Positions 16,496-26,350 of a stretch of DNA of 64,000 bases are shown here, one piece after another (position 1 is the first letter of the stretch; every line of letters starts with the position of its first letter). The DNA lies in assembly GCA_020629275.1 (NCBI GenBank), contig JAHDDQ010000004.1:1-64000 (forward strand), read 5' to 3'. Under the pieces are notes generated by a model. The model was not told where the DNA came from and did no database searches. It saw only the letters and a program-made list of their open reading frames with translations. This stretch comes from Tenacibaculum sp. Its GTDB lineage: Bacteria; Bacteroidota; Bacteroidia; Flavobacteriales; Flavobacteriaceae. The position numbers were made by a program, and so were the translations under genes.

Positions 16496-19471
16496 TTATT
16501 TAATTACTAGTTTTTTAATAGTTTGCTTACCACCATTCTTAATTCTTAAAAGGTAGATTCCAGAATTATAACTTTCAAAATCTAGTTCTTTAGAAAAAAT
16601 AGCAGAAGTATTTTTAAACTTTAAGTTTTCAATTAACCTACCACCTAAATCAAATAATTTTATATCAACTTTATCAGTATTTAGTACTTCAAAACTCAAG
16701 TTAAATTTACCTGAAGAAGGGTTAGGGAATAAATTAAACTTATCAAAAGAAAAATCACTAACAGTAGCAGTCGGCACATCAACAAAGATGGAATAATCTT
16801 CAACTTCACCATTAAAATCGGCTTCACAAGAGTTTGGGTTTCCTTCTGATGATATTTTAGTTGTAACTCTAAAAGTGGTGCTACCAGGTTTAGCATCATT
16901 AGGAATCGTTAAATTGTAAGGACTTCCACTTGTTGGACCAATAGCAGTGGCAGATGCAGTTCCTAAATCATACTCTTCATTAGCGTCAAACTGACAATTT
17001 TGATTCCAGTCAATCCAAACATAAGTTCTAGTTGTTTTGGCTTCAAAAGGTGTACTAGTGGTATTTACATTAATATTTATTTGATGATCTTCTCCTGGCT
17101 TAACAGTTGTAGAGATTGATTTAAAATCACTATAACCACCAGATTTGGTAGAACTATTATCTATTGTGTTAAAAGTAACTGCTCTTGTACTAATTTGTGA
17201 TGCATTAGATCCAGTAGAAGAGCACACATCATCATTTACTCCTAAATTAATATCTATGCTTTTATTTAAAGAAGTTGAAGTTGCTGTTAAAGAAAGTGTG
17301 TATGCTCCTGAAGCAACATTATCGAGATTAGAAATTGTAAGAATAATGTTTTGATTTCCTCCAGTAAAGTTATTATTGTCAAAATTTATTACAGCATTAG
17401 CAGGTGCGTTATCAACTGATAATGTTACAGTATCAGAGAATCCATTACCTGAAGTAAACCCTAACTCAAATTCTAGAGAATTAGTAGAGGTTTTACATAC
17501 ACCAACATCACCAGTTTTATTAACTAAAGCGAAATCAGGAGTGTTGTTAATCGCAAACTTTTTAGAAATATTGTAGAAGATATTATCAGCAGCTTCAATC
17601 ATAATTAAAGCTTCATCAGTAAAAGCTAAGTTAGGTAATGTTATGATTTCACTACCATCGTTATCTGTGTTCATAATTAATTCAGTTGGAAAAGTCACTC
17701 CTCCGTCGGTAGATAACAAGATATTAACCTTTTGACAATTGATAGGGGCTATATTTGTATTATTAACATTCCATGTAATTTCCCTACTTGTGTTTGGTCC
17801 CCAATTAAATAAATCATTAACAGTAAAAGGTTGGCTATCTATTATTGTAATTTTAATATCATCTCTATCACTACTTCCTCCTCCAATAGCATTATCGCGA
17901 ACAACTAAAGAAAAGTCCATTTCTCTAGCAACAGAAGGTAACACTTCCCATGTGTTTGATAGTGAGCCAGATATTACAGTATTTAATGCAGGCAAATATC
18001 GTTTTGACGATACTGTAGGACGTAATGATCTAAAAGTAGGTCCAGATGGGCTAGTAGATACAGGAGGCATAACAGCGATATCGGTATTAATCTGCTCCCA
18101 ACAGTATGTTAAGCTACTTGTTCCGTCAACATCGGTAGCAGCACCCTTTAAAACAAGGGGAGTACCTTTTGGAACAGAATAATCTGAACCAGCATTAGCA
18201 ACAGGAGCTGTATTTCCAGTATCAGTTTCCACTGGACAGCTTGTATTCTGTATGTGATTCCACATTCTAGTTAAACTAACCGAATGGAAGTAATCATCGT
18301 TTACAGATTGAACGCCAGGATTACACACACCAGCATAACCCATAATAGTGGAACCACTTCCTGGTTCTACAGCTGTAGCAGATGTACGGTTTCCTCTGCA
18401 TTCACTGTTAAAAGTATGTGGAGTTCCGAATTGATGCCCCATTTCATGAGCTACGATAGTGTTAAATCTATAACCTATAGGAGGTCTTACTCCTGTAACT
18501 CCACTTGCTTTAAAATTAGAAACACAAACAGAAGATAAAGAAGCTAATCCACCACCACCAGTACAAAAATTATGACCTATATCGTAGTTAGCGTCTCCAA
18601 TAATTTGATTACATCTACTTTGATTTTCACCAATTAATGTACCTAATGTGTCGTTTGTAAAATTATCAGTATCAGGGTCTAAGTATATCAAAGGGTTTTC
18701 ACCTCCAACTAATACAATATTCATTTTTACACCTAGTTCTCTTTCAAAAACTGCATTGACTTCTGTCATACTCGTATTCATTGCTGATAATACGGCAGCA
18801 GTTTTTTCAATATCAGTGCCAGTATTAACTCCTTGATCATTGATATGATATTCTGCATATTCTCCAGTACAAGCCAAAGCTAGTCTATAGGTTCTTAACT
18901 TGCCATCGTTAGCATTTTTTCTGTTTTGAATGTTTTCACTTTCAACAGCTATTTCATCATCAACCAAACATTCGAAATCATTAGGATGCTTATTACTAAT
19001 ATCTTCTTTAAGATATGATACATACGTTTTATTATCTTTAGTATATGGATCAATATGTAATGTACTGTGCTTTGAAGAATGTATTATAATACGTACTCCA
19101 TCATTACCTATGCTAAGTTTTCCTGTTGAAGAATCATCTTTTTTGTTTTTAATATCGTAAGATTTAATAAATCCATATTTAGGATTCAATTCTTCCGAAA
19201 AATTAGATGACTCCTGTATGTGATAGTCAGAAAAATTCCCAAGTGCTGAAGGTAATTTAATTACTTTCTTAGTTCCTTTAGAAACTTCTGATAGTTCATC
19301 TTTAAAAAGAGTTAGATCTAGAGTATATAAGTTTGACTTTTTTAAATCAAGTTTTCGGTCCAGTAATTCGCTCTTAGAAGAGAAGTTTATACTCGATGTT
19401 TTTTTCCACGAGTTTTGTGCAAATATTGAATTTAAACTTAATAGAAATAGTAATAGTATATTTTTTTTCAT
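16496..19471 (-). CDS. Secreted reprolysin-like metalloprotease with T9SS sorting domain (paralogue 1)
   Basis: The 991-residue protein is exported by the type IX system. Its parts are a signal peptide (to FAQ, residue 19), a propeptide-like region to about 190 and a catalytic domain with the zinc motif HEMGHQFGTPH (342-352; His342, Glu343, His346, His352). The methionine-turn-like STIMGYAG lies near 374. A PKD/Ig-like domain follows (VPKGTPLVLKGAATDVDG), then further beta-sandwich regions. A GEVED domain (WIDWNQNCQFDANEEYDLG, FNGEVEDYSIFVD) and a type A sorting domain (NLFPNPSSGKFNLSF to KKLVIK) complete it. It is the most diverged of four tandem paralogues and has its own terminator. Confidence 0.92.
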   Translation of the reverse strand: MKKNILLLFLLSLNSIFAQNSWKKTSSINFSSKSELLDRKLDLKKSNLYTLDLTLFKDELSEVSKGTKKVIKLPSALGNFSDYHIQESSNFSEELNPKYGFIKSYDIKNKKDDSSTGKLSIGNDGVRIIIHSSKHSTLHIDPYTKDNKTYVSYLKEDISNKHPNDFECLVDDEIAVESENIQNRKNANDGKLRTYRLALACTGEYAEYHINDQGVNTGTDIEKTAAVLSAMNTSMTEVNAVFERELGVKMNIVLVGGENPLIYLDPDTDNFTNDTLGTLIGENQSRCNQIIGDANYDIGHNFCTGGGGLASLSSVCVSNFKASGVTGVRPPIGYRFNTIVAHEMGHQFGTPHTFNSECRGNRTSATAVEPGSGSTIMGYAGVCNPGVQSVNDDYFHSVSLTRMWNHIQNTSCPVETDTGNTAPVANAGSDYSVPKGTPLVLKGAATDVDGTSSLTYCWEQINTDIAVMPPVSTSPSGPTFRSLRPTVSSKRYLPALNTVISGSLSNTWEVLPSVAREMDFSLVVRDNAIGGGSSDRDDIKITIIDSQPFTVNDLFNWGPNTSREITWNVNNTNIAPINCQKVNILLSTDGGVTFPTELIMNTDNDGSEIITLPNLAFTDEALIMIEAADNIFYNISKKFAINNTPDFALVNKTGDVGVCKTSTNSLEFELGFTSGNGFSDTVTLSVDNAPANAVINFDNNNFTGGNQNIILTISNLDNVASGAYTLSLTATSTSLNKSIDINLGVNDDVCSSTGSNASQISTRAVTFNTIDNSSTKSGGYSDFKSISTTVKPGEDHQININVNTTSTPFEAKTTRTYVWIDWNQNCQFDANEEYDLGTASATAIGPTSGSPYNLTIPNDAKPGSTTFRVTTKISSEGNPNSCEADFNGEVEDYSIFVDVPTATVSDFSFDKFNLFPNPSSGKFNLSFEVLNTDKVDIKLFDLGGRLIENLKFKNTSAIFSKELDFESYNSGIYLLRIKNGGKQTIKKLVIK

Positions 19472-19545
19472 GAAATTGATTTTATCTGGAAATGGTTATC
19501 TTTCACTAAAATAATGATTTATAATGTTTGTGTTTAGTGAAGAAC

Positions 19546-19579
19546 AAAAAAAGAAGTGTTTTTTAACACTTCTTTTTTG
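19546..19579 (-). terminator. Terminator after protease paralogue 2
   Basis: AAGAAGTGTT (19551-19560) pairs with AACACTTCTT (19565-19574), with A and T tracts on either side, between paralogues 1 and 2. Confidence 0.75.
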
Positions 19580-19636
19580 TTTTAGGTCAAAAGGGTTATA
19601 CTACACTCCTTTTTTGTTGTTTTTTATCAAAAAAGA

Positions 19637-22600
19637 TTATTTAATAATAATTTTTTTGACAATTTCTTTTCCTCCATTACTTATCCTAAGTAGATATATA
19701 CCTGAATTATAATTTTCAAAATCTAATTCTTTAGAAAAAATAGAAGAGGTGTTTTTAAACTTTAAATTTTCAATTAATCTACCGCTTAAATCAAATAATT
19801 TTACATCAACTTTTTCAGTATTAACTACTTCAAAACTTAAATTAAATTTACCTGAAGAAGGGTTAGGGAATAAGTTAAATTTATCGAAAGAAGTATCGTC
19901 TATACCAGCAGTTGGAGCATCTACTATAATCGTATAATCTTCAGTTTCACCCCATTCGGTTAAATGATCTGAGTCACACGCTCCTTGACCGAAATTATCA
20001 GAAGGATCATCATACTCTACAACAATTCTCATTCGTGTACTACCATTTTGTGCTGTAGTTGGAACAGTAATATTGAAGGTTCTTGTAGATAGATCGTCAA
20101 AACCAGTTCCTAAATCATACCTTTCTGTATTAATGTCAAACATGAAATCTTGATTCCAATCTATAAATACATAGCAATGATCTTGAAACCCACCAGTATC
20201 GAAAGTTACACTAACCTGATGAGAATCTCCAGGTTTAATGGTAGTAGAAATAGCAGTATAGTCAATATAGCCATCATCTGTATCATTTCCTGATGAATTA
20301 TTTATTGTGTTAAAGTTTACATTCGTTATATGCTCGCTTCCTCCAGCTTCATCGGTAAAAGTTGAAGAACAGTATGAAGGTGCTACTGTTGTAAACCTTG
20401 AAGCAGTTGTATAGTTACCAGTTCCACATAAATTTTTAGCTCTAACTCTCCAGAAATACTCTGTCATACCTTGTAGAGTTGCTCCAACAGTATACGAATT
20501 CGTAGTGGTATTATCTGAAACTATAACATTACTAAAGGCACTATCACTCGCAATTTGAATATCATAAGAAGAAGCTTCAGAAATCAGTTCCCAAGTTAAA
20601 CTAGGTAAAAGAGCAATATTGGTTGCTCCATTACTAGGGGAGGTGAGTGCAAAGTTGGTGAAAGAATTATCTAAAACTTGTAATTCTCCTATTATTGTTT
20701 GATTTACAGATGTAGATGAAGCGTTTATGTTAATGTTATAATCGCCAGGAATTACCCCGTTTAAGTTTGTAACAGTCATTTTAACAACACCATCACCACT
20801 AATACTGTTAGGAGAAAATGTAATATTAGCACCAGCGGGTTCACCTGAAACACTAAAAGATACTGTTTCATTAAAACCGTTTACAAAATCTAAATTCAAA
20901 TCATATTCTATACTTGGATTACTAGTATTACAAATTGTTTGCTTTGTTGTAGTGTTATTTAAAACAAAGGTAGGTACAGTAGAATTAATAGTAAAGTTAG
21001 AAGTATTTATATTATAAAAAATATTATCAATAGCTTCTACCATTATTCGAGCGTTAGTAGTCGGATTATTGGGTACTGTTATTGTATGACTTCCATCATT
21101 AGGAGTAGTGTTTGAAAGAGTTATAGGAAATGTTAAACCTCCATCTACGGATAATTTAATTCTTACATTCTGACAGTCAATAGGAGCTTGATCAGTTGTA
21201 GATTTGTCCCAAGTAATAGTTTGTGTACTTCCTGTATTCCATGTTACAGTAGTATTCGGAGCAGTAACTAAAAACGGATTTGCATCAGTCACAGTAATTT
21301 TCATGTCATCTCTAGAGCTTGCACCACCACCGATATGATTATCACGTACTACTAAAGCAAAATTCATTTCTCTAGCTACTGTTGGTAAAACTTCCCACGT
21401 AGTGGCTAATGAACCAGACACAACAGTTGGCAATGAAGGTAAATATCTATCAGGAGAATCAGTTGGAGAGATAGACCTAAATGCTGGACCAGATGTATTT
21501 GTTGAAAGAGGGGGCATAGTAGCAATCTCATTATCGATTTGCTCCCAACAATAGGTTAAGCTACTGGCTCCATTAATGTCTGTTGCTGCACCTTTTAAAA
21601 TAAGAGGAGTACTTTTTGGAACAGAAACATCAAATCCAGCATTAGCTACAGGCGCAGTATTACCAGTATTTATTTCTGAAGCACATGTAGTACCTTGTAT
21701 GAAAGTCCACATTTGATCAATACTTACAGCGTGAAAGTGATCATCACTATTACTTTGAACATTTGGGGCACAAATACCAGCATATCCCATAATTGTAGAA
21801 GCACTACCAGGTTCAACTGCTGTACCAGCATTTCTTTGACAACTATTGTTTTGTGTATGAAAAGCTCCAAATTGATGTCCCATTTCATGACATACAAAGT
21901 CTATATCGAATGGATCTTGGAAAGGGGATAATAAACCTGATTGTCCTCGAGCTTTTATGCCCGTTGTACATACACTTTCTACTCTCGCTACTCCGCTTAA
22001 ATCATCAATAAGAAATAAATGTCCCATATCATAGTTTGCATCACCAATTAAATCGTCTGCTGCAGTCTGATTTTCTACTAAACCTCCAGAAGCGCCTCCT
22101 GTGGCAAAAGGATCAGTATCTGGATCTAAGAATATTAAAGGGTTGGTTCCTCCAATTAATACAATAGTCATTCTAACCGCAATGTCTTTTTCATACACAC
22201 CATTTATACGTGTCATAGAAGTATTCATAACAGAAAGTATAGCTGCTCTTTGGTCATCTTCAGAACTTGCAGTAAGTCCTAATCGATTTATGTGGAATTG
22301 AGAATACTCACCTGTACCAGTAAGTGCTAAACGATATACCCTTAAAACTCCATCATCCGCATTTCTTTTATTGATAAGCTTATCTGTTTGCTTCTTTAAA
22401 ATATCATCAGACTCTACAGAGCAATTGAAACTAGGTCTTTTACTTTTTATATCGCTCTTGTTATAAGCAATATATGTTCTGTTATCTTTTGCATAGGGAT
22501 CTATATATAATGTACTTTTAGAAGACGAATAAATAGTTATGTGAATACCATCTACTCCAATACTTAATTTACCTGTTGAAGTTGGATCATCTTTCTTTTG

Positions 22601-22921
22601 TATAGAATATGACTTGATAAAACCATATTTTGGGTCTAAATCTTGAGTAAAGTTAGAAGTTTCTTGAATTGAGTATGTAGAAATTTTACCATTATTTCCA
22701 GGGAGTGAGATTGTTTTTCCTTCTCCCCTAGAAGATTGTTGTAATTCAACTTTAAATTGGTTTAAGTTTAAATTAAACAAATCAAATTTACTAGGTCGAG
22801 TTTTCCTTTGGTAGAGTTCTGTTTTAGAAGCAAGGCTATTTTGCTCTATTTTTTTCCATGAACCTTGTGCATATGTAGAACAATAGCATAGTAGGAATAG
22901 GAAGAGTGTTGTTTTTTTCAT
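19637..22921 (-). CDS. Secreted reprolysin-like metalloprotease with fibronectin III and T9SS domains (paralogue 2)
   Basis: At 1094 residues this is the longest paralogue. It has a signal peptide, a propeptide region, the zinc motif HEMGHQFGAFH and an Ig/PKD-like domain. It carries an extra fibronectin type III module absent from the others (residues about 745-850: LTSPSNGATNIALLPSLTWE, YFWRVRAKNLCGTG). A diverged GEVED domain (VFIDWNQDFMFDINTERYDLG, WGETEDYTIIVD) and the type A sorting domain end it. The catalytic half is close to that of paralogue 3, while the middle and C-terminal parts differ. It is probably a surface or secreted enzyme that degrades proteins outside the cell. Confidence 0.92.
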   Translation of the reverse strand: MKKTTLFLFLLCYCSTYAQGSWKKIEQNSLASKTELYQRKTRPSKFDLFNLNLNQFKVELQQSSRGEGKTISLPGNNGKISTYSIQETSNFTQDLDPKYGFIKSYSIQKKDDPTSTGKLSIGVDGIHITIYSSSKSTLYIDPYAKDNRTYIAYNKSDIKSKRPSFNCSVESDDILKKQTDKLINKRNADDGVLRVYRLALTGTGEYSQFHINRLGLTASSEDDQRAAILSVMNTSMTRINGVYEKDIAVRMTIVLIGGTNPLIFLDPDTDPFATGGASGGLVENQTAADDLIGDANYDMGHLFLIDDLSGVARVESVCTTGIKARGQSGLLSPFQDPFDIDFVCHEMGHQFGAFHTQNNSCQRNAGTAVEPGSASTIMGYAGICAPNVQSNSDDHFHAVSIDQMWTFIQGTTCASEINTGNTAPVANAGFDVSVPKSTPLILKGAATDINGASSLTYCWEQIDNEIATMPPLSTNTSGPAFRSISPTDSPDRYLPSLPTVVSGSLATTWEVLPTVAREMNFALVVRDNHIGGGASSRDDMKITVTDANPFLVTAPNTTVTWNTGSTQTITWDKSTTDQAPIDCQNVRIKLSVDGGLTFPITLSNTTPNDGSHTITVPNNPTTNARIMVEAIDNIFYNINTSNFTINSTVPTFVLNNTTTKQTICNTSNPSIEYDLNLDFVNGFNETVSFSVSGEPAGANITFSPNSISGDGVVKMTVTNLNGVIPGDYNININASSTSVNQTIIGELQVLDNSFTNFALTSPSNGATNIALLPSLTWELISEASSYDIQIASDSAFSNVIVSDNTTTNSYTVGATLQGMTEYFWRVRAKNLCGTGNYTTASRFTTVAPSYCSSTFTDEAGGSEHITNVNFNTINNSSGNDTDDGYIDYTAISTTIKPGDSHQVSVTFDTGGFQDHCYVFIDWNQDFMFDINTERYDLGTGFDDLSTRTFNITVPTTAQNGSTRMRIVVEYDDPSDNFGQGACDSDHLTEWGETEDYTIIVDAPTAGIDDTSFDKFNLFPNPSSGKFNLSFEVVNTEKVDVKLFDLSGRLIENLKFKNTSSIFSKELDFENYNSGIYLLRISNGGKEIVKKIIIK

Positions 22922-23077
22922 TTGGTAGTTTTTATACTTAGTTTTTGTTTTCGAGGTATTGATATGTGTTATATCTTTGTAAATGTATGAATTAAAGAAT
23001 AATTTTCAGTGTTTTTTTAAGTAAAGAGCCTAATTAGGCTGTATAAACGAGCTTACATAGATGTTCAATATTTAGAA

Positions 23078-23113
23078 TAAAAAAAAGGAACGTTTTAGAA
23101 ACGCTCCTTTTTT
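23078..23113 (-). terminator. Terminator after protease paralogue 3
   Basis: AAAGGA-CGTTT and AAACG-TCCTTT form an imperfect stem with a 3-nt loop. It is flanked by an A tract and a T tract, directly downstream of the gene on the minus strand. Confidence 0.75.
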
Positions 23114-23140
23114 ATTCTATTATGAAAGAAAAATTATATC

Positions 23141-26116
23141 TTATTTAATAATTAGTTTTTTAATGGTTTGTTTACCTCCATTATTAACTTTTAGTAAATA
23201 AATACCAGCATTGTAGTTATCGAAACTTAATTCTTTAGAGAAAATAGAAGATGTATTTTTGAATTCTAAATTTTCAATTAACCTTCCACCTAAATCAAAT
23301 AATTGTACAGCTACTTTAGCTGTATTTAATACTTCAAAACTTAGATTAAATTTACCTGAAGAAGGATTAGGGAATAAATTAAACTTGTTGAAAGAGAAAT
23401 CATCAACAGTTGCTGTAGGTGCATCAACAAAAACAGTATAATCCTCAACTTCACCATTAAATCCACCTTCACAAGAATTAGGGTCTCCTTCCGATACAAC
23501 TTTAGTTGTTACTCTAAAAGTCGTATTACCAGGTTTAGCATCGTTAGGTACCGTTAAATTATAAGGACTTGCGCTAGTAGTAGTAACACCAGAAGAAGAG
23601 GCAGAACCTAAATCATACTCTTCATTAGCGTCAAATTGACAATTTTGATTCCAGTCAATCCAAACAAAAGTTCTTGTAGAAACAGGAGTAAAAGGAGTAC
23701 TAGTTGTATTAACATCAATACTTATTTGATGATCTTCTCCAGGTTTAACTGTAGTAGATATTGATTTAAAATCACTATAACCGTTCGTCTTAGTTGAAGC
23801 GTTATCAATAGTATTAAACTGTACGTCTCTTGTTGATATTTGAGATGTTGTAGAACCTATTGATTCACATACATCATTGCTAAGGTTAAGATTTATATCT
23901 ATGCTTTTATTTACTGAAGCCGAAGTAGCTATTACAGAAAATGTGTACGGACCAGCAGGAATATTATCAATATTTGAAATAGTTAATACAATGGTTTGGT
24001 TTCCTGTAAAATTATTTTTATCAAAGTTCACTGTAGCATTGGTAGGAGCATTGTTAACAGATAATGTAATATCATCAGAAAAGCCGTTTCCAATTGTAAA
24101 TTCTAGTTCGAAATCTAAAGCACTAGCTGAAGTTTTACAGATACCTAAATCACCAGTTTTGTTCACCAATGTAAAATCAGGTGTGTTATTTATAGAGAAC
24201 TTCTTCGAAATATTATAAAAAATATTATCAGCAGCTTCTATCATTAAAATAGCATCATCAGTAAAAGCAAGATTAGGTAAGGTTACCATTTCACTACCAT
24301 CATTATTAGTATTCATTGCTAACTGTGTTGGAAAAGTAACACCACCGTCAGTTGATAATAGAATGTTTACTTTCTGGCAATTAATAGGTGCAACATTAGT
24401 TCCGCTTACGTTCCAAGTAATCTCTCTGCTTGTATTAGGTCCCCAGTTAAATTGATCATTAACAGTAAAAGGTTGGCTTTCTACTATAGTTACTTTTAAA
24501 TCGTCTCTAGAACTTGAACCACCGCCGATATGATTGTCACGAACTACTAAGGCAAAATTCATTTCTCTTTCTACTAAAGGTAGAACTTCCCACGTACTAG
24601 CTAATGTACCAGACACTACAGTTGGTAATGCAGGTAAATATCGATTAGGAGAAGCAGTAGGAGAGATAGATCTAAATGCTGGACCCCCAGTACTTGTTGC
24701 AACAGGAGGCATCGTCGCGATTTCGTTGTCTATTTGTTCCCAACAGTATGTTAAACTAGCAGTACCATCTGCATCAGTAGCAGTACCTTTTAAAACAAGA
24801 GGAGTTCCTTTTGGAACTGATACATCAGAACCAGCATTGGCTACTGGAGCTGCATTTCCTGTATTGGTTTCTGTAGCACAAGTTGTAGTTTGTATGAAAG
24901 TCCACATTTGATCAATACTTACAGCGTGAAAATGGTCATCACTATTACTTTGAACGTTTGGAGCACAAATACCAGCATATCCCATGATTGTGGAAGCACT
25001 ACCAGGTTCTACAGCAGTACCTGCATTTCTTTGACAACTATTGTTTTGCGTGTGTAAAGCTCCAAATTGATGGCCCATTTCATGACACACAAAATCAATA
25101 TCGAATGGATCTTGAAAAGGCGATAATAAACCTGATTGCCCCTGAGCTTTAGCACCTGGTAAACATACACTTCTTACTCTAGCTACTCCACTCAAATTAT
25201 CGATAAGAAATAAATGTCCCATGTCATAATTTGCATCACCAATTAAATCATCAGCTGCAGTTTGATTTTCATCTAAACCTCCAGAAGCACCACCTGAGGC
25301 AAAAGGATCAGTATCTGGATCTAAAAAGATTAAAGGGTTGGTTCCTCCAATTAAGACAATAGTCATTCTAACAGCAACGTCTTTTTCGTAGACACCATTA
25401 ATACGTGTCATAGAAGTATTCATAACTGAGAGCACAGCTGCTCTTTGGTCATCTTCAGAACTTGCAGTAAGCCCTAAGCGATTAATATGAAATTGAGAAT
25501 ATTCGCCAGTTCCTGTTAAAGCTAAACGATATGTTCTTAATACTCCATCATCAGCATTTTTTTTATTGATAAGTTTATCTGCTTGTTTTTCTAAAGTATC
25601 ATCAAATTCCACAGAGCAATTAAAATCGGGTCTATTATTTTTAATATCCTTTTTATTATACGCTATGTATGTTTCATTGTCTTTAGTGTAAGGGTCTATA
25701 AACAATGTGCTTGCAGTAGATGAGTAAATAGTTATATGGACACCATCTTTACCTATACTCAATTTACCTGTTGAAGTTGGATCATTAATTTTTTGTAAAG
25801 AGTAAGATTTAATAAAACCATACTTAGGATCTAAACTTTCAGTAAAGTTAGAGGTTTCTTTGATGGAATATGTTGAAATTTCTCCATTATTTCCAGGTAA
25901 TGAAATTGTTTTTTTTATTCCTCTAGAAGATTGTTGTAATTCTCCTTCAAACTGATTAAGATTTAAAGAAAACAGATTGAATTTTTCAGGCTGTGTCTTT
26001 CTTAAATGTAGCTCACTCTTTGAAGCTATATTTTTGGAATCCATTTTTTTCCACGAACTTTGCGAATAGGTAAAACTTACACACAACAAAAGTAGAAGTG
26101 ACGTAATTTTTCTCAT
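23141..26116 (-). CDS. Secreted reprolysin-like metalloprotease with T9SS domain (paralogue 3, mosaic)
   Basis: The 991-residue protein has a signal peptide, a propeptide region, the zinc motif HEMGHQFGALH, a PKD-like domain (VPKGTPLVLKGTATDADG), a GEVED domain and a type A sorting domain. It is a mosaic. Residues up to about 536 follow paralogue 2 (LGLTASSEDDQRAA, DDLIGDANYDMGHLFLID), whereas from SSRDDLKVTIVES onward it follows paralogue 4. Its last 700 bp or so are indistinguishable from paralogue 4. The signal peptide and 5' flank also match paralogue 4. It is upstream of paralogue 2 and has its own terminator. Confidence 0.92.
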   Translation of the reverse strand: MRKITSLLLLLCVSFTYSQSSWKKMDSKNIASKSELHLRKTQPEKFNLFSLNLNQFEGELQQSSRGIKKTISLPGNNGEISTYSIKETSNFTESLDPKYGFIKSYSLQKINDPTSTGKLSIGKDGVHITIYSSTASTLFIDPYTKDNETYIAYNKKDIKNNRPDFNCSVEFDDTLEKQADKLINKKNADDGVLRTYRLALTGTGEYSQFHINRLGLTASSEDDQRAAVLSVMNTSMTRINGVYEKDVAVRMTIVLIGGTNPLIFLDPDTDPFASGGASGGLDENQTAADDLIGDANYDMGHLFLIDNLSGVARVRSVCLPGAKAQGQSGLLSPFQDPFDIDFVCHEMGHQFGALHTQNNSCQRNAGTAVEPGSASTIMGYAGICAPNVQSNSDDHFHAVSIDQMWTFIQTTTCATETNTGNAAPVANAGSDVSVPKGTPLVLKGTATDADGTASLTYCWEQIDNEIATMPPVATSTGGPAFRSISPTASPNRYLPALPTVVSGTLASTWEVLPLVEREMNFALVVRDNHIGGGSSSRDDLKVTIVESQPFTVNDQFNWGPNTSREITWNVSGTNVAPINCQKVNILLSTDGGVTFPTQLAMNTNNDGSEMVTLPNLAFTDDAILMIEAADNIFYNISKKFSINNTPDFTLVNKTGDLGICKTSASALDFELEFTIGNGFSDDITLSVNNAPTNATVNFDKNNFTGNQTIVLTISNIDNIPAGPYTFSVIATSASVNKSIDINLNLSNDVCESIGSTTSQISTRDVQFNTIDNASTKTNGYSDFKSISTTVKPGEDHQISIDVNTTSTPFTPVSTRTFVWIDWNQNCQFDANEEYDLGSASSSGVTTTSASPYNLTVPNDAKPGNTTFRVTTKVVSEGDPNSCEGGFNGEVEDYTVFVDAPTATVDDFSFNKFNLFPNPSSGKFNLSFEVLNTAKVAVQLFDLGGRLIENLEFKNTSSIFSKELSFDNYNAGIYLLKVNNGGKQTIKKLIIK
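23166..23873. repeat. Gene-conversion tract, copy A
   Basis: This stretch matches 26376-27083 base for base by eye at a constant offset of 3210. It covers the GEVED and sorting domains of paralogue 3. Mismatches reappear on both sides. Confidence 0.8.
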
Positions 26117-26235
26117 AAGGTGAATTTTAAAATTATTATATTATCTATTAATTATGTATATAATTATCAATGATTTAATAAGTATATGAATTAGTTGGTA
26201 AAAATATGAATAAAAATGTATACTTGGTATAATTA
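26117..26235. repeat. Duplicated upstream segment containing a lipB start remnant
   Basis: The flank upstream of paralogue 3 is similar to 29330-29450, the flank upstream of paralogue 4 plus the first codons of lipB. Shared pieces include CATAAGGTGAATTTT, TTTAATAAGTAT and AAAAATATGAATAAAAA. Confidence 0.75.
26206..26232 (+). pseudogene. lipB 5' remnant (8 codons)
   Basis: The plus strand reads ATG to TAA as MNKNVYLV, exactly the first eight residues of the intact lipB at 29414. The offset of 3208 bp nearly equals that between protease paralogues 3 and 4. It is the breakpoint scar of a tandem duplication. Confidence 0.75.
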
Positions 26236-26271
26236 TTTTTTAAATGAATTAGGAGTTATGTTTGCTTACTA

Positions 26272-26294
26272 AGCAATAAGCAATAAGCAACAAG
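26272..26294. repeat. Short 7-bp tandem repeat
   Basis: AAGCAAT, AAGCAAT and AAGCAAC occur in tandem in the gap between protease paralogues 3 and 4. It is probably a simple slippage tract, with no function apparent. Confidence 0.6.
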
Positions 26295-26295
26295 T

Positions 26296-26332
26296 GAAAA
26301 AAAAGGAGCGTCTTAGAACGCTCCCTTTTTTA
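26296..26332 (-). terminator. Terminator after protease paralogue 4
   Basis: GGAGCGT and ACGCTCC form the stem (GGAGCGTCTTAGAACGCTCC) with an A tract and a T tract around it, just downstream of the gene on the minus strand. Confidence 0.8.
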
Positions 26333-26350
26333 TCTTAAAAATGATGAAAT

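Noticed and set aside
17739-18182. Long plus-strand frames opposite the protease genes
   Set aside because: They lie antisense to well-conserved coding sequence, repeat at the same places in the paralogues and have no family features.
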